A stretch of 64,000 nucleotides of DNA from Desulfurococcales archaeon (GCA_015523295.1 WAKQ01000017.1:62001-126000), one strand, 5' to 3'; counted from the stretch's first letter, positions 53,312 through 62,914 are shown. A program made the numbers and translations. Notes: generated from the letters alone by a model not told the origin.

Positions 53312-53884
53312 TTGATTATGGGAGGAGAGCTGATTTTGACGATGTTAAATCTGTGGAACTTAGTACTTAAGGCCTTTATAGCTTTTCTCCCAGCCCTAGT
53401 AGGTAATGCAGCACCCTTAGTTTCACGAAATCTTCTCCGGGGGAAAAAGCTCACACCCATAGATGGTGGTAGAAGGTTGAAGGACGGACAACACATCTTC
53501 GGTGAGAACAAGAGTTGGGAGGGTTTTATAGCGGGGGTAGTTTCAGGCCTATTAATAGGGCTGTTGTATTTCCTGTTGTTTAATAACGCATTATGGATTG
53601 TTATTGGATTTCTCATGGGCTTAGGGGCTATGATTGGCGATCTCCTGAATTCCTTTGTAAAGAGAAGACTAAAAATAAAACCAGGTGAGCCTTTTATTCC
53701 GTGGGATCAGCTATCCTTTCTCTATATAGCCTTCCTATTCATTTATCCGTTAGAAATAATTAATGTCTCTGCACCTAAGATTACCTTAGTAGATCTAGCT
53801 ATTGCAACATATTTAGTACTTATCCTTCATCCCCTCACTAACCTCATTGCCTACTGGCTCCGATTGAAGGACAGGCCTTGGTGA
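53312..53884 (+). CDS. carS: CDP-archaeol synthase
   Basis: Transfers CMP from CTP to di-geranylgeranylglyceryl phosphate, making CDP-archaeol for archaeal membrane lipids. 190 residues, several membrane helices (FIAFLPALVGNAAPLVSR, GVVSGLLIGLLYFLLF), with TPIDGGRRLKDGQHIFGENK and WEGFIAG, then GAMIGDLLNSFVKRRLKIKP and PWDQLSF, all family motifs. Start could be TTG 53312, ATG 53318 or TTG 53336 after GGGAGGAG. Confidence 0.92.
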   Translation: MIMGGELILTMLNLWNLVLKAFIAFLPALVGNAAPLVSRNLLRGKKLTPIDGGRRLKDGQHIFGENKSWEGFIAGVVSGLLIGLLYFLLFNNALWIVIGFLMGLGAMIGDLLNSFVKRRLKIKPGEPFIPWDQLSFLYIAFLFIYPLEIINVSAPKITLVDLAIATYLVLILHPLTNLIAYWLRLKDRPW

Positions 53885-53889
53885 CTTCA

Positions 53890-54063
53890 TCAGCCTTTCT
53901 TTCCAGAGGCTAGATTCTTCATCAGCAACCTGTATCTTACGTACTTGTCTAGAGGTGAAAACCTAGCTGGATGAGCAACAACTGTTGGAGTCCCGCAAAC
54001 AGGGCATTTATCTTTTAGGGTGTAGCGATGACATTTAGGGCATTTTCTAAGCAGAAATCTCAT
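53890..54063 (-). CDS. nop10: Nop10, H/ACA RNP subunit
   Basis: 57 residues: RKCPKCHRYTLKDKCPVCG zinc ribbon followed by VAHPARFSPLDKYVRYRL, the Cbf5-binding helix. Nop10 is an essential part of H/ACA pseudouridylation complexes and stabilises Cbf5. The ATG overlaps the aIF2-alpha stop (TAATG). It is the last gene of eL42-eS27-aIF2alpha-nop10, a conserved archaeal arrangement. Confidence 0.95.
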   Translation of the reverse strand: MRFLLRKCPKCHRYTLKDKCPVCGTPTVVAHPARFSPLDKYVRYRLLMKNLASGKKG

Positions 54064-54863
54064 TAGCGTTTCTCCCTCTGGTACGAGAATACAACATTGC
54101 TCCTCTTAGAGAGCTTCTGTACCCCATCTATATACGCTGATAGAACCTTCTCAGCTCTTTTATAGTCGCTTGAAATAACCTCAACCCTATATCTTGGCGC
54201 CCCGATAGTGTAGACCCTTACATTAGTATCACCTTGAAGGTCAACATTCTTCAATGGGTCTGTAAGAACCTTCCTAATCCTCTCGACACCATCAGGTAGC
54301 AAAGTCCATAGAGTTACGATCCCCCTTATTTTTATTTTCTTGATCTTGATATGCTTTCTAATCTCTTCCATGAGTGGCTCTATCCAGTCCTCAGATACAT
54401 CCGCTTCCCTCAGAGCATCGGGCCCCCGATAGGCAGCTTCCTCGAATCCCAAGTATATTTCCCCGTAATGATCCTCAAGCGGCCATCCAACTTCTTCGTA
54501 TGCATCGTCTAGCGTCCTACCTAACTTTTTAGCCACGATCTCTAGAAGTTTTTCAGCCCTTTGCGCTCTCTTGAACTCAAGCATTTTCCTTCTCTGTTCA
54601 GTTGAATTGACTCTCTTCATTGAAACGTCGATATGCTCCCTTCTCCTGTCAATTCTTATAACCTTAACAACCACCTTCTGGCCTTCACGCACAAAGTCCT
54701 TAATATCCCTCACCCATTTAGAGCTGACCTCAGACCATGGCAGGTATGCTTCTTTACCTCCATATTCATCTAAATCTAAATAAGCTCCGTAATCAAAGAC
54801 CTTCCTAACAGTGCCAATAACTAACTCACCAACGTGTGGAAGCTTACTTCTTTTTCTTACCAA
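54063..54863 (-). CDS. Translation initiation factor aIF2 subunit alpha
   Basis: Alpha subunit of the initiator tRNA-binding factor. N-terminal S1/OB domain (KLPHVGELVIGTVRKVFDYG, AYLPWSEVSSKWVRDIKDFV, EGQKVVVKVIRIDRRREHID), helical middle, and C-terminal alpha/beta domain (IKIKKIKIRGIVTLWTLLPD, VRVYTIGAPRYRVEVISSDY). About 266 residues. TTG 54863 sits behind GGGTGA; GTG 54872 overlaps it. Between eS27 and nop10. Confidence 0.95.
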   Translation of the reverse strand: MVRKRSKLPHVGELVIGTVRKVFDYGAYLDLDEYGGKEAYLPWSEVSSKWVRDIKDFVREGQKVVVKVIRIDRRREHIDVSMKRVNSTEQRRKMLEFKRAQRAEKLLEIVAKKLGRTLDDAYEEVGWPLEDHYGEIYLGFEEAAYRGPDALREADVSEDWIEPLMEEIRKHIKIKKIKIRGIVTLWTLLPDGVERIRKVLTDPLKNVDLQGDTNVRVYTIGAPRYRVEVISSDYKRAEKVLSAYIDGVQKLSKRSNVVFSYQREKR

Positions 54864-54899
54864 AATATTCACCCTGTAGGCTTACTCTTTTTGAAGCTA

Positions 54900-55097
54900 T
54901 TATCCAAGAATTTTTACTACCTCACCCAGGATTTTAGCCTTCCCACCTGTTGGCTGGACTAACAACCTGCCACAGACTAAACACCTAACTGGAAAAGTTG
55001 CATGATCGAAGATCACTTGCTCATTCCCGCAAGAGGGACACCTAACTTTTATGAATCTTGACTTAGGCATCGGAATAAGTACCTTCCTCTTCTTCAT
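54900..55097 (-). CDS. rps27e: 30S ribosomal protein eS27
   Basis: 65 residues with zinc ligands CPSC (about 19-22) and CLVC (about 39-42) inside [20 protein letters not shown] and [20 protein letters not shown], diagnostic for eS27. ATG overlaps the eL42 stop by one base, so the two are cotranslated. Confidence 0.96.
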   Translation of the reverse strand: MKKRKVLIPMPKSRFIKVRCPSCGNEQVIFDHATFPVRCLVCGRLLVQPTGGKAKILGEVVKILG

Positions 55098-55384
55098 TAT
55101 CTGACCACCTCCACTAGCTCGGCCTTCTTAAGTCTTAAACCTCTTCTATGTGTAATATACCCACATTGGGTACACTTCAACTTCAGCACTACCTTCTTAG
55201 TCACTTTAGCGAACCTTTTCTGCTCTGGTTTTCTCTTGCTTCCATAGCCCTTGTTTTTTCTCTCGTACCTTCTCTGCCCTTCTGCTAAAGCCCTTCTTTT
55301 ACCACCTTTGTAGATCATCACCGTATGAATTGTATGGGTTCCGCACCTTGGACAGTAGGTTCTTATTCTCTTAGGTATCTTCAT
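55097..55384 (-). CDS. rpl44e: 50S ribosomal protein eL42 (L44e)
   Basis: 95 residues: [20 protein letters not shown], the basic [19 protein letters not shown] loop and [20 protein letters not shown] form the eL42 zinc-binding signature. It contacts the 50S E-site region. First gene of the eL42-eS27-aIF2alpha-nop10 run, 47 bp after eS26. Confidence 0.97.
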   Translation of the reverse strand: MKIPKRIRTYCPRCGTHTIHTVMIYKGGKRRALAEGQRRYERKNKGYGSKRKPEQKRFAKVTKKVVLKLKCTQCGYITHRRGLRLKKAELVEVVR

Positions 55385-55431
55385 CTTCCAAACCTCTGAT
55401 TTTAGCTCTAGTTCGTAAAGCCTAAATACTT

Positions 55432-55719
55432 TTACCTCCCACTTAATATCCTCTTCCTCTCCTCCTCAGACCTAACCTTAACTATACCTAAAGAGACGGC
55501 GCAGCTAACACAATAGCATTTCCTAACCGGGTATCTTGCAATTATAGCACCTTTCTTTTCTAGCTCAGCAGCTAATTGAGGATCAACCGGTGAATACCAC
55601 CTCGTAACACAAATTGCCTTATCCTCAGGCACTAACCTTCCACAGCTATCACATTGAATCATCTTTACTGAGCCTTTGCCACCTTTATGCCTTCCCCTAT
55701 TTTCCCTCTTTTTAGGCAT
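55432..55719 (-). CDS. rps26e: 30S ribosomal protein eS26
   Basis: 95 residues. [40 protein letters not shown], and [20 protein letters not shown] define eS26, with two CxxC pairs. It binds near the mRNA exit channel. The upstream 127-bp gap to ProRS holds only its promoter region. Confidence 0.96.
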   Translation of the reverse strand: MPKKRENRGRHKGGKGSVKMIQCDSCGRLVPEDKAICVTRWYSPVDPQLAAELEKKGAIIARYPVRKCYCVSCAVSLGIVKVRSEEERKRILSGR

Positions 55720-55846
55720 CCTAACACACCTAAACCTCGCTACCGGTTACGCTTTTAACTTTTACTTAGCAAGTTATTATATTCATTGCCCCTAAAGATT
55801 CTCCAAACATTAAAGGACATCATAAAATAATGAAATAATGTAAACT

Positions 55847-57295
55847 CTAGTACTTGTTGGCGAGCCTTAAGTAAGCTACTGCCTTATGCCCGCAAAGAGG
55901 ACACTTCTCATTGGCTGGAACTTCATAAGGGTCTAATGGGGTTCCCAAGACATCAGCGTTGAGCACCTCAGCGAGCTTTTCAGCGCATTCTGGTTTACCA
56001 CACCAAGGCATTTCGACAACACCGCCCCCTCTCAGATGCTTTCTCGCCAATTGGACATTATTCGTCCTAAGAATTCTTTCTCGGAAAGCCCCCCAGGCTC
56101 TATTCTTTAAGTTATTATCGATAGCCTCCCCCAGCCCCTTTAGTCTATCCACGAGCTCTTCTCTAGGAACTTTCTCTCTAGCTCTGAGATCTCTTCGAAA
56201 AACAGTGACGTGGCCTTCCTTAACCTCTCTAGGCCCTATCTCAATCCTTAAGGGAACCCCCCTTAACTCCCATATGTTAAACTTCTCGCCGGGAGTTATA
56301 TCATCTCTTAAATCCACATACTCTCTAAGACCGGCTTTCTTAAGGCATTCACCCAATTTTATGGCTTCATTAACAACATATTTTTTAACATTATCCCCAC
56401 CAGCAGGTATTGGAATTACAACCACTTGTATGGGGGCCACCCTAAAGGGCAGCACAAGCCCTTTCTTATCACCATGTACAGCTAGAAGAGTAGCTATCAC
56501 ACGTTCCGAGATCCCGTAGGAGGTCTGCCATGCATAATCAATACTTTGATCCTTCTTCTGTATCCAGACCTCAAAAGCCTTGGTGAAGTTCTGACCTAGA
56601 TTATGCACCGTACCTATCTGCAACATCTTACCATCAGGCATCATAGCATCAAACGCAATAGTGTATATTGCACCAGCGAACTTATCCCATTCAGGCCTCT
56701 TAGAAACCAAGTAAGGTATCCCTAACTCGTCAAAGAAACGCCTGTAAATGTCTATGGCCTCCCTTACCTGCCTTTCAGCATCAGTAAAATCTTCATGTAA
56801 AGTGTGCGCCTCCTTAAAAGTAGTTACTTCCCTAACCCTCAGCATAGCCCTTGTAGCTTTAGTCTCATATCTAAAAATACTGACGACTTGATAGTATTTT
56901 TTAGGCAATTGCTTGTAGCTCTTAACCCAGTAGGATTCCATATAAGATAGAGGCGTCTCACTGGTGGGCCTCAACGCCAACTTAACGTCCAAGGGTTGAA
57001 GACCTCCGTGAGTGACCCAATAGACCTCATTCTCGAATCCTTTAACGTGTTCAGATTCCTTAGCTAGTATGTTTTCCGGAATTAGAAGTGGAAGCAGTAT
57101 TTCCTCATGACCTGTAGAATCCAGTAAACTTCTCAATAATTCAACCACGTTCCTTCTAATCTTGAAACCGTATGGCAACCACACTCCCATGCCTTTTGCT
57201 GGATATCTCCCATAGTCATATACTTCAGCCTCTTCTAGCACCCAGTCCAGCCATTGACCAAATTCTTTACCTAGATCTCGATAGATACAGCACAT
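55847..57295 (-). CDS. proS: Prolyl-tRNA synthetase, archaeal/eukaryal type
   Basis: Class II synthetase. [40 protein letters not shown] (motif 2 region with RPTSE), [37 protein letters not shown] (motif 3), the anticodon domain [17 protein letters not shown], and a C-terminal zinc domain (CGKPEC, CPLC) ending in Tyr. 482 residues. TATA GCATATAAAAC at about 57331-57341 points to a very short leader. Confidence 0.96.
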   Translation of the reverse strand: MCCIYRDLGKEFGQWLDWVLEEAEVYDYGRYPAKGMGVWLPYGFKIRRNVVELLRSLLDSTGHEEILLPLLIPENILAKESEHVKGFENEVYWVTHGGLQPLDVKLALRPTSETPLSYMESYWVKSYKQLPKKYYQVVSIFRYETKATRAMLRVREVTTFKEAHTLHEDFTDAERQVREAIDIYRRFFDELGIPYLVSKRPEWDKFAGAIYTIAFDAMMPDGKMLQIGTVHNLGQNFTKAFEVWIQKKDQSIDYAWQTSYGISERVIATLLAVHGDKKGLVLPFRVAPIQVVVIPIPAGGDNVKKYVVNEAIKLGECLKKAGLREYVDLRDDITPGEKFNIWELRGVPLRIEIGPREVKEGHVTVFRRDLRAREKVPREELVDRLKGLGEAIDNNLKNRAWGAFRERILRTNNVQLARKHLRGGGVVEMPWCGKPECAEKLAEVLNADVLGTPLDPYEVPANEKCPLCGHKAVAYLRLANKY

Positions 57296-57330
57296 CCAAT
57301 ATCAGCCCTAAAGGATTAGAGAAGCCCCGT

Positions 57331-57341
57331 GTTTTATATGC
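57331..57341 (-). promoter_or_regulatory. TATA box of proS
   Basis: The minus strand reads AGCATATAAAA about 40 bases before the ATG at 57295, leaving a leader of some ten bases. Sequence match only. Confidence 0.45.
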
Positions 57342-57374
57342 TTATACATCTTGAACATCTACCGGAAAGAAAAC

Positions 57375-57383
57375 CTTAATTAA
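57375..57383 (+). promoter_or_regulatory. TATA box of tRNA-Asp
   Basis: CTTAATTAA centred 30 bases before the tRNA 5' end, same geometry as the tRNA-Leu promoter. Confidence 0.45.
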
Positions 57384-57408
57384 CCCACATTCCTAAACCC
57401 TTTATGGT

Positions 57409-57503
57409 GCCGCGGTAGTATAGCCCGGCCCAGTATGCGGGCCTGTCGAGGTTATGCCCGCAGCAAGCCCGTGACCCGGGTTCAAATCCCGGCCGCGGCG
57501 CCA
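57409..57503 (+). tRNA. tRNA-Asp(GTC) with a 17-nt intron, CCA encoded
   Basis: Acceptor GCCGCGG/CCGCGGC, discriminator G, genomic CCA. T arm CCGGG-TTCAAAT-CCCGG. Removing 57449-57465 gives anticodon stem CGGGC/GCCCG and loop CTGTCGA with anticodon GTC (57445-57447). The junction forms a canonical motif: bulge CGA, 4-bp helix CUGU/GCAG, bulge CAA and an inner GG/CC stem. Discriminator G is right for aspartate. Confidence 0.95.
57449..57465 (+). other. tRNA-Asp intron (37/38, bulge-helix-bulge)
   Basis: AGGTTATGCCCGCAGCA, cut after G37 and before A38. Both cleavage bulges are three bases and the central helix is four base pairs. Confidence 0.9.
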
Positions 57504-57637
57504 ACTACCCTTACATCTAATAACGAAAGAGATTATTCCAGAGCAAGAACCATGGGCTTATACTATATATAGTCCCTCATAAATTTTATCAGAAATTATT
57601 TATTAGAGCTTTCTCGAATACCTTTTAGGTGTTACGC

Positions 57638-58042
57638 GTGAGCACAATGTATGCAGAATTAGGAGGTTTAAAAACAGGAAACTTCATAGTCATTGATGGA
57701 GAGCCCTGCAGGATTGTCGAGATAAGCAAGGCAAAAACAGGGAAGCATGGCAGTGCTAAAGCCCATGTGGTGGCGATAGGAATCTTTAGCGGCAATAAGA
57801 AGACGCTTGTCGCTCCCGTAAGTCAGAGAGTTGAGGTGCCAATAATTAATAAACGAACAGGGCAGGTTATTGCCTTAACTGGGAACTCTGTGCAAATAAT
57901 GGATCTTGAGACCTATGAGACTCTTGAGGTAGAGATGCCTGCAGAAGAAGAAATTAAGAGTAAACTTCAACCAGGTGCTGAAGTTGAGTACTGGGAGGTT
58001 ATGGGGAAAAGGAAAATAATGCGTGTATTGAAGACAGCTTAG
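57638..58042 (+). CDS. Translation factor aIF5A
   Basis: Hypusinated factor relieving stalled ribosomes. [23 protein letters not shown] carries the hypusine lysine in the KTGKHGSAK loop (split here: [15 protein letters not shown]), followed by the OB domain ([20 protein letters not shown]). About 134 residues. GTG 57638 ([10 protein letters not shown]) is behind AGGTG; a GTG at 57629 overlaps it. Strong TATA-like TTATACTATATATAG lies at about 57559-57573. Confidence 0.95.
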   Translation: MSTMYAELGGLKTGNFIVIDGEPCRIVEISKAKTGKHGSAKAHVVAIGIFSGNKKTLVAPVSQRVEVPIINKRTGQVIALTGNSVQIMDLETYETLEVEMPAEEEIKSKLQPGAEVEYWEVMGKRKIMRVLKTA

Positions 58043-58162
58043 TAAATAGATTATTGATAACGTTCTCCACAATACCGAAAACAATTTTTGAAGTTCTCGA
58101 AATCTTATACACCTCAAATATGATTAATAAGGTCCTTGCGAAGGATAACCGTTGGGAAACAG

Positions 58163-59503
58163 ATGAAGGGCTTGGAAAGGTTAAGATATGCAATTGCCTC
58201 CTTCATAAAGGGAGGAGGAAAATATGAGGATGCTGTCAATAACTTCATCAGAGACCTTCAAAAAGCGTTGATAACTGCTGATGTGAATGTGAGGGTGGTT
58301 ATAGACCTCACTAAGAAGATAAAAGAGAAAGCACTAGAAAGCGAGCCTCCTCCAGGTGTTCTAAGAAGGGAATGGTTCGTTAAAATAGTATATGACAGCC
58401 TTGTGGAATTATTTGGGGGAGAGTCCCCAGAGATCTATCCTACAAAGCTACCTTGGACCATAATGCTAGTAGGCGTTCAGGGCACAGGGAAAACAACGAC
58501 AGCAGGTAAGCTAGCGAATTTCTATAAGAAGAGAGGGTACAGGGTAGGCCTAGTCACTACTGACACCTATAGGCCAGCAGCTTATGATCAGTTAAAGCAA
58601 ATTTCGGAGCAGATAGGTGTCCCCTTCTATGGTGAGAAAGGGGGGAAGGATCCAGTAAAGATTGCTAAGAGGGGAATCGAGTTCCTGAAGAACAGAGGAG
58701 TTAACGTGATTATCGTGGATACTGCAGGACGCCATGGTTATGGAGATGAAGAATACCTTCTTAAGGAGATGGAAGACCTAGCCAAAGCGCTTAAGCCGGA
58801 CGAGGTAATGCTAGTTATCGATGCCTACCTAGGCCAGAAAGCCTATGACCTTGCAAAGAAGTTCCATGAGAAGGCCCCCATAGGATCGATAACCATTACT
58901 AAGCTTGACGGGACTGCTAAAGGCGGAGGCGCTATCTCCGCAGTTTCTGCTACTGGGGCAAGAATAAAGTTTATTGGAGATGGAGAGAAAATCGATGACA
59001 TAGAACCTTTCAATCCACGTAAGTTCGTGTCTAGAGTGTTGGGGCTAGGTGATCTTGAAACACTCCTGGAAAAATTTAAGGCCTTGGAAGAAAGCGAGAA
59101 CCTTGAAAAGAGATGGGAGAAAGCCCTTCTTACTGGAAGATTGACTTTACGCGACCTATACGCGCAGATAAAATCTTTGAAAAAACTCGGCCCTCTAAGG
59201 AAGGTTTTGCAGATGATCCCAGGGCTTTCCCTGATGCCTATAGACGAAAGTAAGCTTCAGGTGTCTGAAGATAAAATGGATAAATGGCTGCATATTATGG
59301 ACTCCATGACCTACTCAGAACTCGACAACCCTCATATAATAGACAGAAGCAGAATAAGGAGAATAGCACGTGGTTCAGGTACCTCACCCGAGGAGGTTAA
59401 AGAACTACTGAACTACTACGAAAATACTAAAAGAATGTTAAAAACGATGAAAAGGAAAAAGTCATTACTTAAGAGATTAGGTGCCGGCGGTGTATTCAGT
59501 TAA
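58163..59503 (+). CDS. srp54: Signal recognition particle GTPase SRP54
   Basis: Binds signal peptides on the ribosome with 7S RNA and targets membrane proteins. N domain, then G domain with GVQGTGKTTTAGKLANFYKK (G1, about 111), TTDTYRPAAYDQL, DTAGRHGYGDEE (G3), TKLDGTAKGGGAIS (G4 and closing loop), then the Met-rich M domain (PLRKVLQMIPGLSLMP). About 446 residues from ATG 58163; TTG 58136 is an alternative start. Confidence 0.96.
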   Translation: MKGLERLRYAIASFIKGGGKYEDAVNNFIRDLQKALITADVNVRVVIDLTKKIKEKALESEPPPGVLRREWFVKIVYDSLVELFGGESPEIYPTKLPWTIMLVGVQGTGKTTTAGKLANFYKKRGYRVGLVTTDTYRPAAYDQLKQISEQIGVPFYGEKGGKDPVKIAKRGIEFLKNRGVNVIIVDTAGRHGYGDEEYLLKEMEDLAKALKPDEVMLVIDAYLGQKAYDLAKKFHEKAPIGSITITKLDGTAKGGGAISAVSATGARIKFIGDGEKIDDIEPFNPRKFVSRVLGLGDLETLLEKFKALEESENLEKRWEKALLTGRLTLRDLYAQIKSLKKLGPLRKVLQMIPGLSLMPIDESKLQVSEDKMDKWLHIMDSMTYSELDNPHIIDRSRIRRIARGSGTSPEEVKELLNYYENTKRMLKTMKRKKSLLKRLGAGGVFS

Positions 59504-59522
59504 TGGTCCCAGACGAGTGATT

Positions 59523-60803
59523 ATGGAAAAGGTTAAAGAGATTCTTCTCGAGCACTCACTCTGTGATAGATGCTTAGGCAGGCTTTTCGCCTCTTACGGC
59601 CTAGGACTGAGCAACGCTCTTAGAGGAAGGGCCTTAAAAACTGCCTTAGCCATGCAAATCCACAAGGAAATTATGGAAGGTAATACAGAGGAAATCGAGC
59701 ACCTCAGAAAAATTGCTGAAAACGGTGGAAGAGTCTTTGACGAGCTGGCTAGGAGATATGTAGGCTATGTAACTCATAAAAAATGCGAAATCTGCAATGG
59801 TCATCTCGACAGTCTCCTTGGTAAACTAGCTCTAAGAGCATATAATGAGCTGAGCAAGTATGAAGGTAAGAGTTTTCTTGTCGGCGTTAAGAAAGGCTCA
59901 CAAATCGCTTTAAAGGAAAGAAGAATTGCAGAACTTTATGGACTGACTTCATGGGAATCTGTGGCTAGAGAAGTTAAGAGAGAGGTGGGGAAAAGGCTTC
60001 AATCACTTACAGACATGAATCCAGACTTCAGATACCCTGACCTAATAATCGTAATAGATCTAGACCTGAGAAAAGTGTTTGTAGAACCCACGCCCTTACA
60101 CCTACTCGGTTCCTATGTTAAATTAGGTAGATTCATAACTCAGATGCTTTGGATAGGCAAGAAAGGAAGGAATTATTCCTTCTCAGTCGAGGAGTCGGTA
60201 AGGAAAATCCTCCCCCTATTTAAGGGGGAGGACTTGCTCTTCCATGCGTCAGGGAGGGAGGATGCCGATGCTAGAATGCTAGGTGATGGGAGACCCTTAA
60301 TTCTTGAAGTTAAGCGACCTGTTAAGCGGTCTGTAAAGTTTTCAAAGATCGAGGAAAAAGCCAGTTCACCTCCTTGGGTTCTCCTCAAGATAGATAAGGT
60401 TGTGAAGCCTGAGTATGTCAGACGTATTAAGAGTGATGTTAAAAGAAAGATTTACAGAGCAATAGTTATCTCCTACGATGGCTTCGATGAGGAAGATATT
60501 TACAAGATAAAGGAAAGCTTCAGTAATCGGGTTATATCTCAGAAAACCCCTAGGAGAGTGTTAAGGAGGAGAAAGGATATTGTTCGCTTCCGGAAGGTAT
60601 ATGAGGTTGATGGCATGCTTTTACATAAGAACATTGCAGAATTTATAATTCACTGTGATGGAGGACTTTACGTCAAGGAGCTGATACATGGCGATGAGGG
60701 AAGAACTACGCCCTCCTTCGCTGAGATGTTGAATAAGGCTTTAGAGGTAGCCTTTCTGGATGTCTTAAAGCATGAAGAGTTTGAGGTTGCTAGCACCTCT
60801 TAA
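59523..60803 (+). CDS. pus10: tRNA pseudouridine synthase Pus10
   Basis: Makes pseudouridine 54 and 55 in archaeal tRNA. HSLCDRCLGRLFASYG and a later CEIC form the N-terminal zinc/THUMP-like region; the catalytic Asp is in FHASGREDADARMLGDGRPL (about 250). 426 residues from ATG 59523 with GAGTGATT before it; an upstream in-frame start at 59481 would overlap srp54. C-terminal end carries YVKELIHGDEGRTTPSFAEM, also typical. Confidence 0.94.
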   Translation: MEKVKEILLEHSLCDRCLGRLFASYGLGLSNALRGRALKTALAMQIHKEIMEGNTEEIEHLRKIAENGGRVFDELARRYVGYVTHKKCEICNGHLDSLLGKLALRAYNELSKYEGKSFLVGVKKGSQIALKERRIAELYGLTSWESVAREVKREVGKRLQSLTDMNPDFRYPDLIIVIDLDLRKVFVEPTPLHLLGSYVKLGRFITQMLWIGKKGRNYSFSVEESVRKILPLFKGEDLLFHASGREDADARMLGDGRPLILEVKRPVKRSVKFSKIEEKASSPPWVLLKIDKVVKPEYVRRIKSDVKRKIYRAIVISYDGFDEEDIYKIKESFSNRVISQKTPRRVLRRRKDIVRFRKVYEVDGMLLHKNIAEFIIHCDGGLYVKELIHGDEGRTTPSFAEMLNKALEVAFLDVLKHEEFEVASTS

Positions 60804-60845
60804 ATGTTTATAAGGATATGGAGAACCTAAGCTTAGGTGCAGGAA

Positions 60846-61142
60846 GTGGTCAAGGCATCTCAAGGCCCCCGACATAGGACTAGGAAGCTACTAAAGAAAA
60901 GTGTACGGGAAAAGGGAGCAGTCCCTCCCTTAAGCCTAGTAATGCATGAGTATAGCGAAGGAGATAAAGTGTATATTAAACCTAATCCGGCAATTCATGA
61001 CGCTCTTCCTCATCGCAGATATATAGGTAAAGTGGGTAAGGTGTTAGGGAAGCGGGGAAGAGCCTATATAGTTGAGGTGTTCCTAGGAGATAAAAGGAAG
61101 GAGCTTATTATATACCCTGAGCATCTTAGACCAGCTGCGTGA
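60846..61142 (+). CDS. rpl21e: 50S ribosomal protein eL21
   Basis: 98 residues: KASQGPRHRTRKLLKKSVRE, EYSEGDKVYIKPNPAIHDAL and PHRRYIGKVGKVLGKRGRAY identify eL21. GTG 60846 is preceded by AGGTGCAGG. First of the eL21-rpoF-DUF655 group conserved in archaea. Confidence 0.95.
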   Translation: MVKASQGPRHRTRKLLKKSVREKGAVPPLSLVMHEYSEGDKVYIKPNPAIHDALPHRRYIGKVGKVLGKRGRAYIVEVFLGDKRKELIIYPEHLRPAA

Positions 61143-61151
61143 TGACTGGAA

Positions 61152-61472
61152 ATGAGGATCGTTGATAGCCGTAACCTAACTTATTTAGAAGTAGCAAGAA
61201 TAATAGATGAGATCAAAAACAAGGGATATGAGCTAGATCAGCTTGCTATAAGAGTTAGCGAGTATGTTAATAAATTCAGTAAATGTAAGGATGCTCAATC
61301 ACTTGTTAAGGAATTGCTTGAAGCAGGTCTTAAAGAAATAACAGCCGTAATGATAGCCAATATAGTCCCGCAGAACGATGACGAAGTTAAAGCTCTTCTT
61401 AACTTCGAGCATGAATTACATGATACTGAAGCAGTTAAAAAAATTCTGGAAGAAGTGAAGGCTCACTGCTAA
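61152..61472 (+). CDS. rpoF: RNA polymerase subunit F (Rpb4 homologue)
   Basis: 106 residues, all helical, Rpb4/RpoF family: SRNLTYLEVARIIDEIKNKG, YVNKFSKCKDAQSLVKELLE and IVPQNDDEVKALL match. With RpoE (not here) it forms the polymerase stalk. Located between eL21 and DUF655 as in most archaea. Confidence 0.92.
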   Translation: MRIVDSRNLTYLEVARIIDEIKNKGYELDQLAIRVSEYVNKFSKCKDAQSLVKELLEAGLKEITAVMIANIVPQNDDEVKALLNFEHELHDTEAVKKILEEVKAHC

Positions 61473-61502
61473 CTCTTACAATTATTTCAGGAGGTTAACC
61501 CG

Positions 61503-62198
61503 ATGATAGATAAATATAGAGGCAGAAAGGATGATAGAAGAGTTGCTAGAGAGGACTATGCGATAGTTCTAGATTACATGCCTCAAGGTAATCCTGTGGA
61601 TACGCATCACCCCTCTCATAGAACTAGACCTATTGCACAGGCAATAGGGGATAAATACTTTACCCTCTTAGAGTTTTATCCAAAACCTGGCGTTAGCCTA
61701 ACCCAAGGTGAGAAAGTCTACGTTGGTTTCAGAAGAAGGGAGTTGAGAGATAAAGTTGAGTATGTATGGGGGGAACCTATAAGATATGAAGATCTAACTG
61801 GTGTGGCTAAATCGTACCTTCCTGAAGCTATAAGACAGATAGTCCTTAACCGGGAAAAAGCATTTGTAACATTCTTCAATATAGCAGCCCCCCTGACAAT
61901 AAAGTTACACTCCCTTGAGCTTCTTCCTGGTGTTGGTAAGAAGACTATGTGGCTGATCCTTGATGAAAGGAGGAAGAGGCCATTTCAAAGCTTTGAAGAC
62001 ATTAGAGAGAGATGCAAAATACAGAATCCTGTAGACATGATAGTGGAAAGAATCTTAAGTGAATTGAGGGGGGAGGAAAGGTATTACCTCTTCCTAGATC
62101 CACCTCCTGGAACTGAGAATGCTATTGTGTTAGGGTACCTTCATAGGATTTACAGGTTGTTGAGAAGTGAAAGCGGAGCCGGTTTCGAGGAGGACTAG
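61503..62198 (+). CDS. DUF655 protein
   Basis: 231 residues. EDYAIVLDYMPQGNPVDTHH, QAIGDKYFTLLEFYPKPGV, an OB-like region, and a helix-hairpin-helix LELLPGVGKKTMWLILDERR then RPFQSFEDIRERC. DUF655 proteins are archaeal, nucleic-acid binding by motif, and cluster with rpoF and eL21, suggesting an RNA role. Its end overlaps trmJ by 32 bases. Confidence 0.92.
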   Translation: MIDKYRGRKDDRRVAREDYAIVLDYMPQGNPVDTHHPSHRTRPIAQAIGDKYFTLLEFYPKPGVSLTQGEKVYVGFRRRELRDKVEYVWGEPIRYEDLTGVAKSYLPEAIRQIVLNREKAFVTFFNIAAPLTIKLHSLELLPGVGKKTMWLILDERRKRPFQSFEDIRERCKIQNPVDMIVERILSELRGEERYYLFLDPPPGTENAIVLGYLHRIYRLLRSESGAGFEED

Positions 62199-62871
62199 GC
62201 TAGTAATCATTGGCCCTGAAGGAAGGATAAACATGGGGTTCATTCTGAGACTGGCTAAGAATTTCAATATTAAGGAAATATGCTTAGTTAACCCTAAATT
62301 CTCTCTGGAAGATCCTGAAATTAAAGAATTTGCTGCAAAAGGTGTGGATTTTCTAAGTAAGGTGAGAACGGAGGAAAATTTTAGTGACTGCCTTAGAGGA
62401 AGTAGGCTCACAATATGTACAACCTCCAAATCAAGTAGGGATGACGTATTAAGGCAGGGAATCCACCCGCACCTGCTGAGGTTTATTCTACCTCCCTCAG
62501 GCGACATATCCCTTGTATTTGGAAGGGAGAGCGTTGGGTTGACTAGGGACGAGCTCAAGGAATGCGATATAATCTCTACGCTGGAGACTGGAAGCGAATA
62601 TAATGTACTCAACCTCTCTCACGCAGTATCCATATACCTCTATGAGCTCAACATGATAAATGAAACTATTGGAGGTGACTCCTGCAACCCCTACACAACT
62701 AATGGAATTAGGAACCTATTCAACACTCTCTACACTCTATCTAAGAATAAAAGAGGGGTTATTGCACTAAAGCATGTGTTCTTCAGATCAAACCCACGAA
62801 AGCCAGAATGTGGAGCTATATACAAGCTTCTTAAAGAATTCATTAAAGCCTTGGAAAAGCATGAAAGTTAA
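62167..62871 (+). CDS. trmJ: SPOUT-family RNA methyltransferase, TrmJ-like
   Basis: 234 residues. Knotted SPOUT motifs: LVIIGPEGRINMGFILRLAK, LVFGRESVGLTRDELKECDI (SAM and catalytic Arg/Glu), and EYNVLNLSHAVSIYLYEL. Sulfolobus TrmJ methylates C32 of tRNA on the 2'-hydroxyl; assignment to that target is by family. GTG 62167 lies inside DUF655. Confidence 0.85.
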   Translation: MKAEPVSRRTRLVIIGPEGRINMGFILRLAKNFNIKEICLVNPKFSLEDPEIKEFAAKGVDFLSKVRTEENFSDCLRGSRLTICTTSKSSRDDVLRQGIHPHLLRFILPPSGDISLVFGRESVGLTRDELKECDIISTLETGSEYNVLNLSHAVSIYLYELNMINETIGGDSCNPYTTNGIRNLFNTLYTLSKNKRGVIALKHVFFRSNPRKPECGAIYKLLKEFIKALEKHES

Positions 62872-62914
62872 AGCCTTAAATAGGGATGAGTTACTTAGAC
62901 GTTAGGTGTACTGA

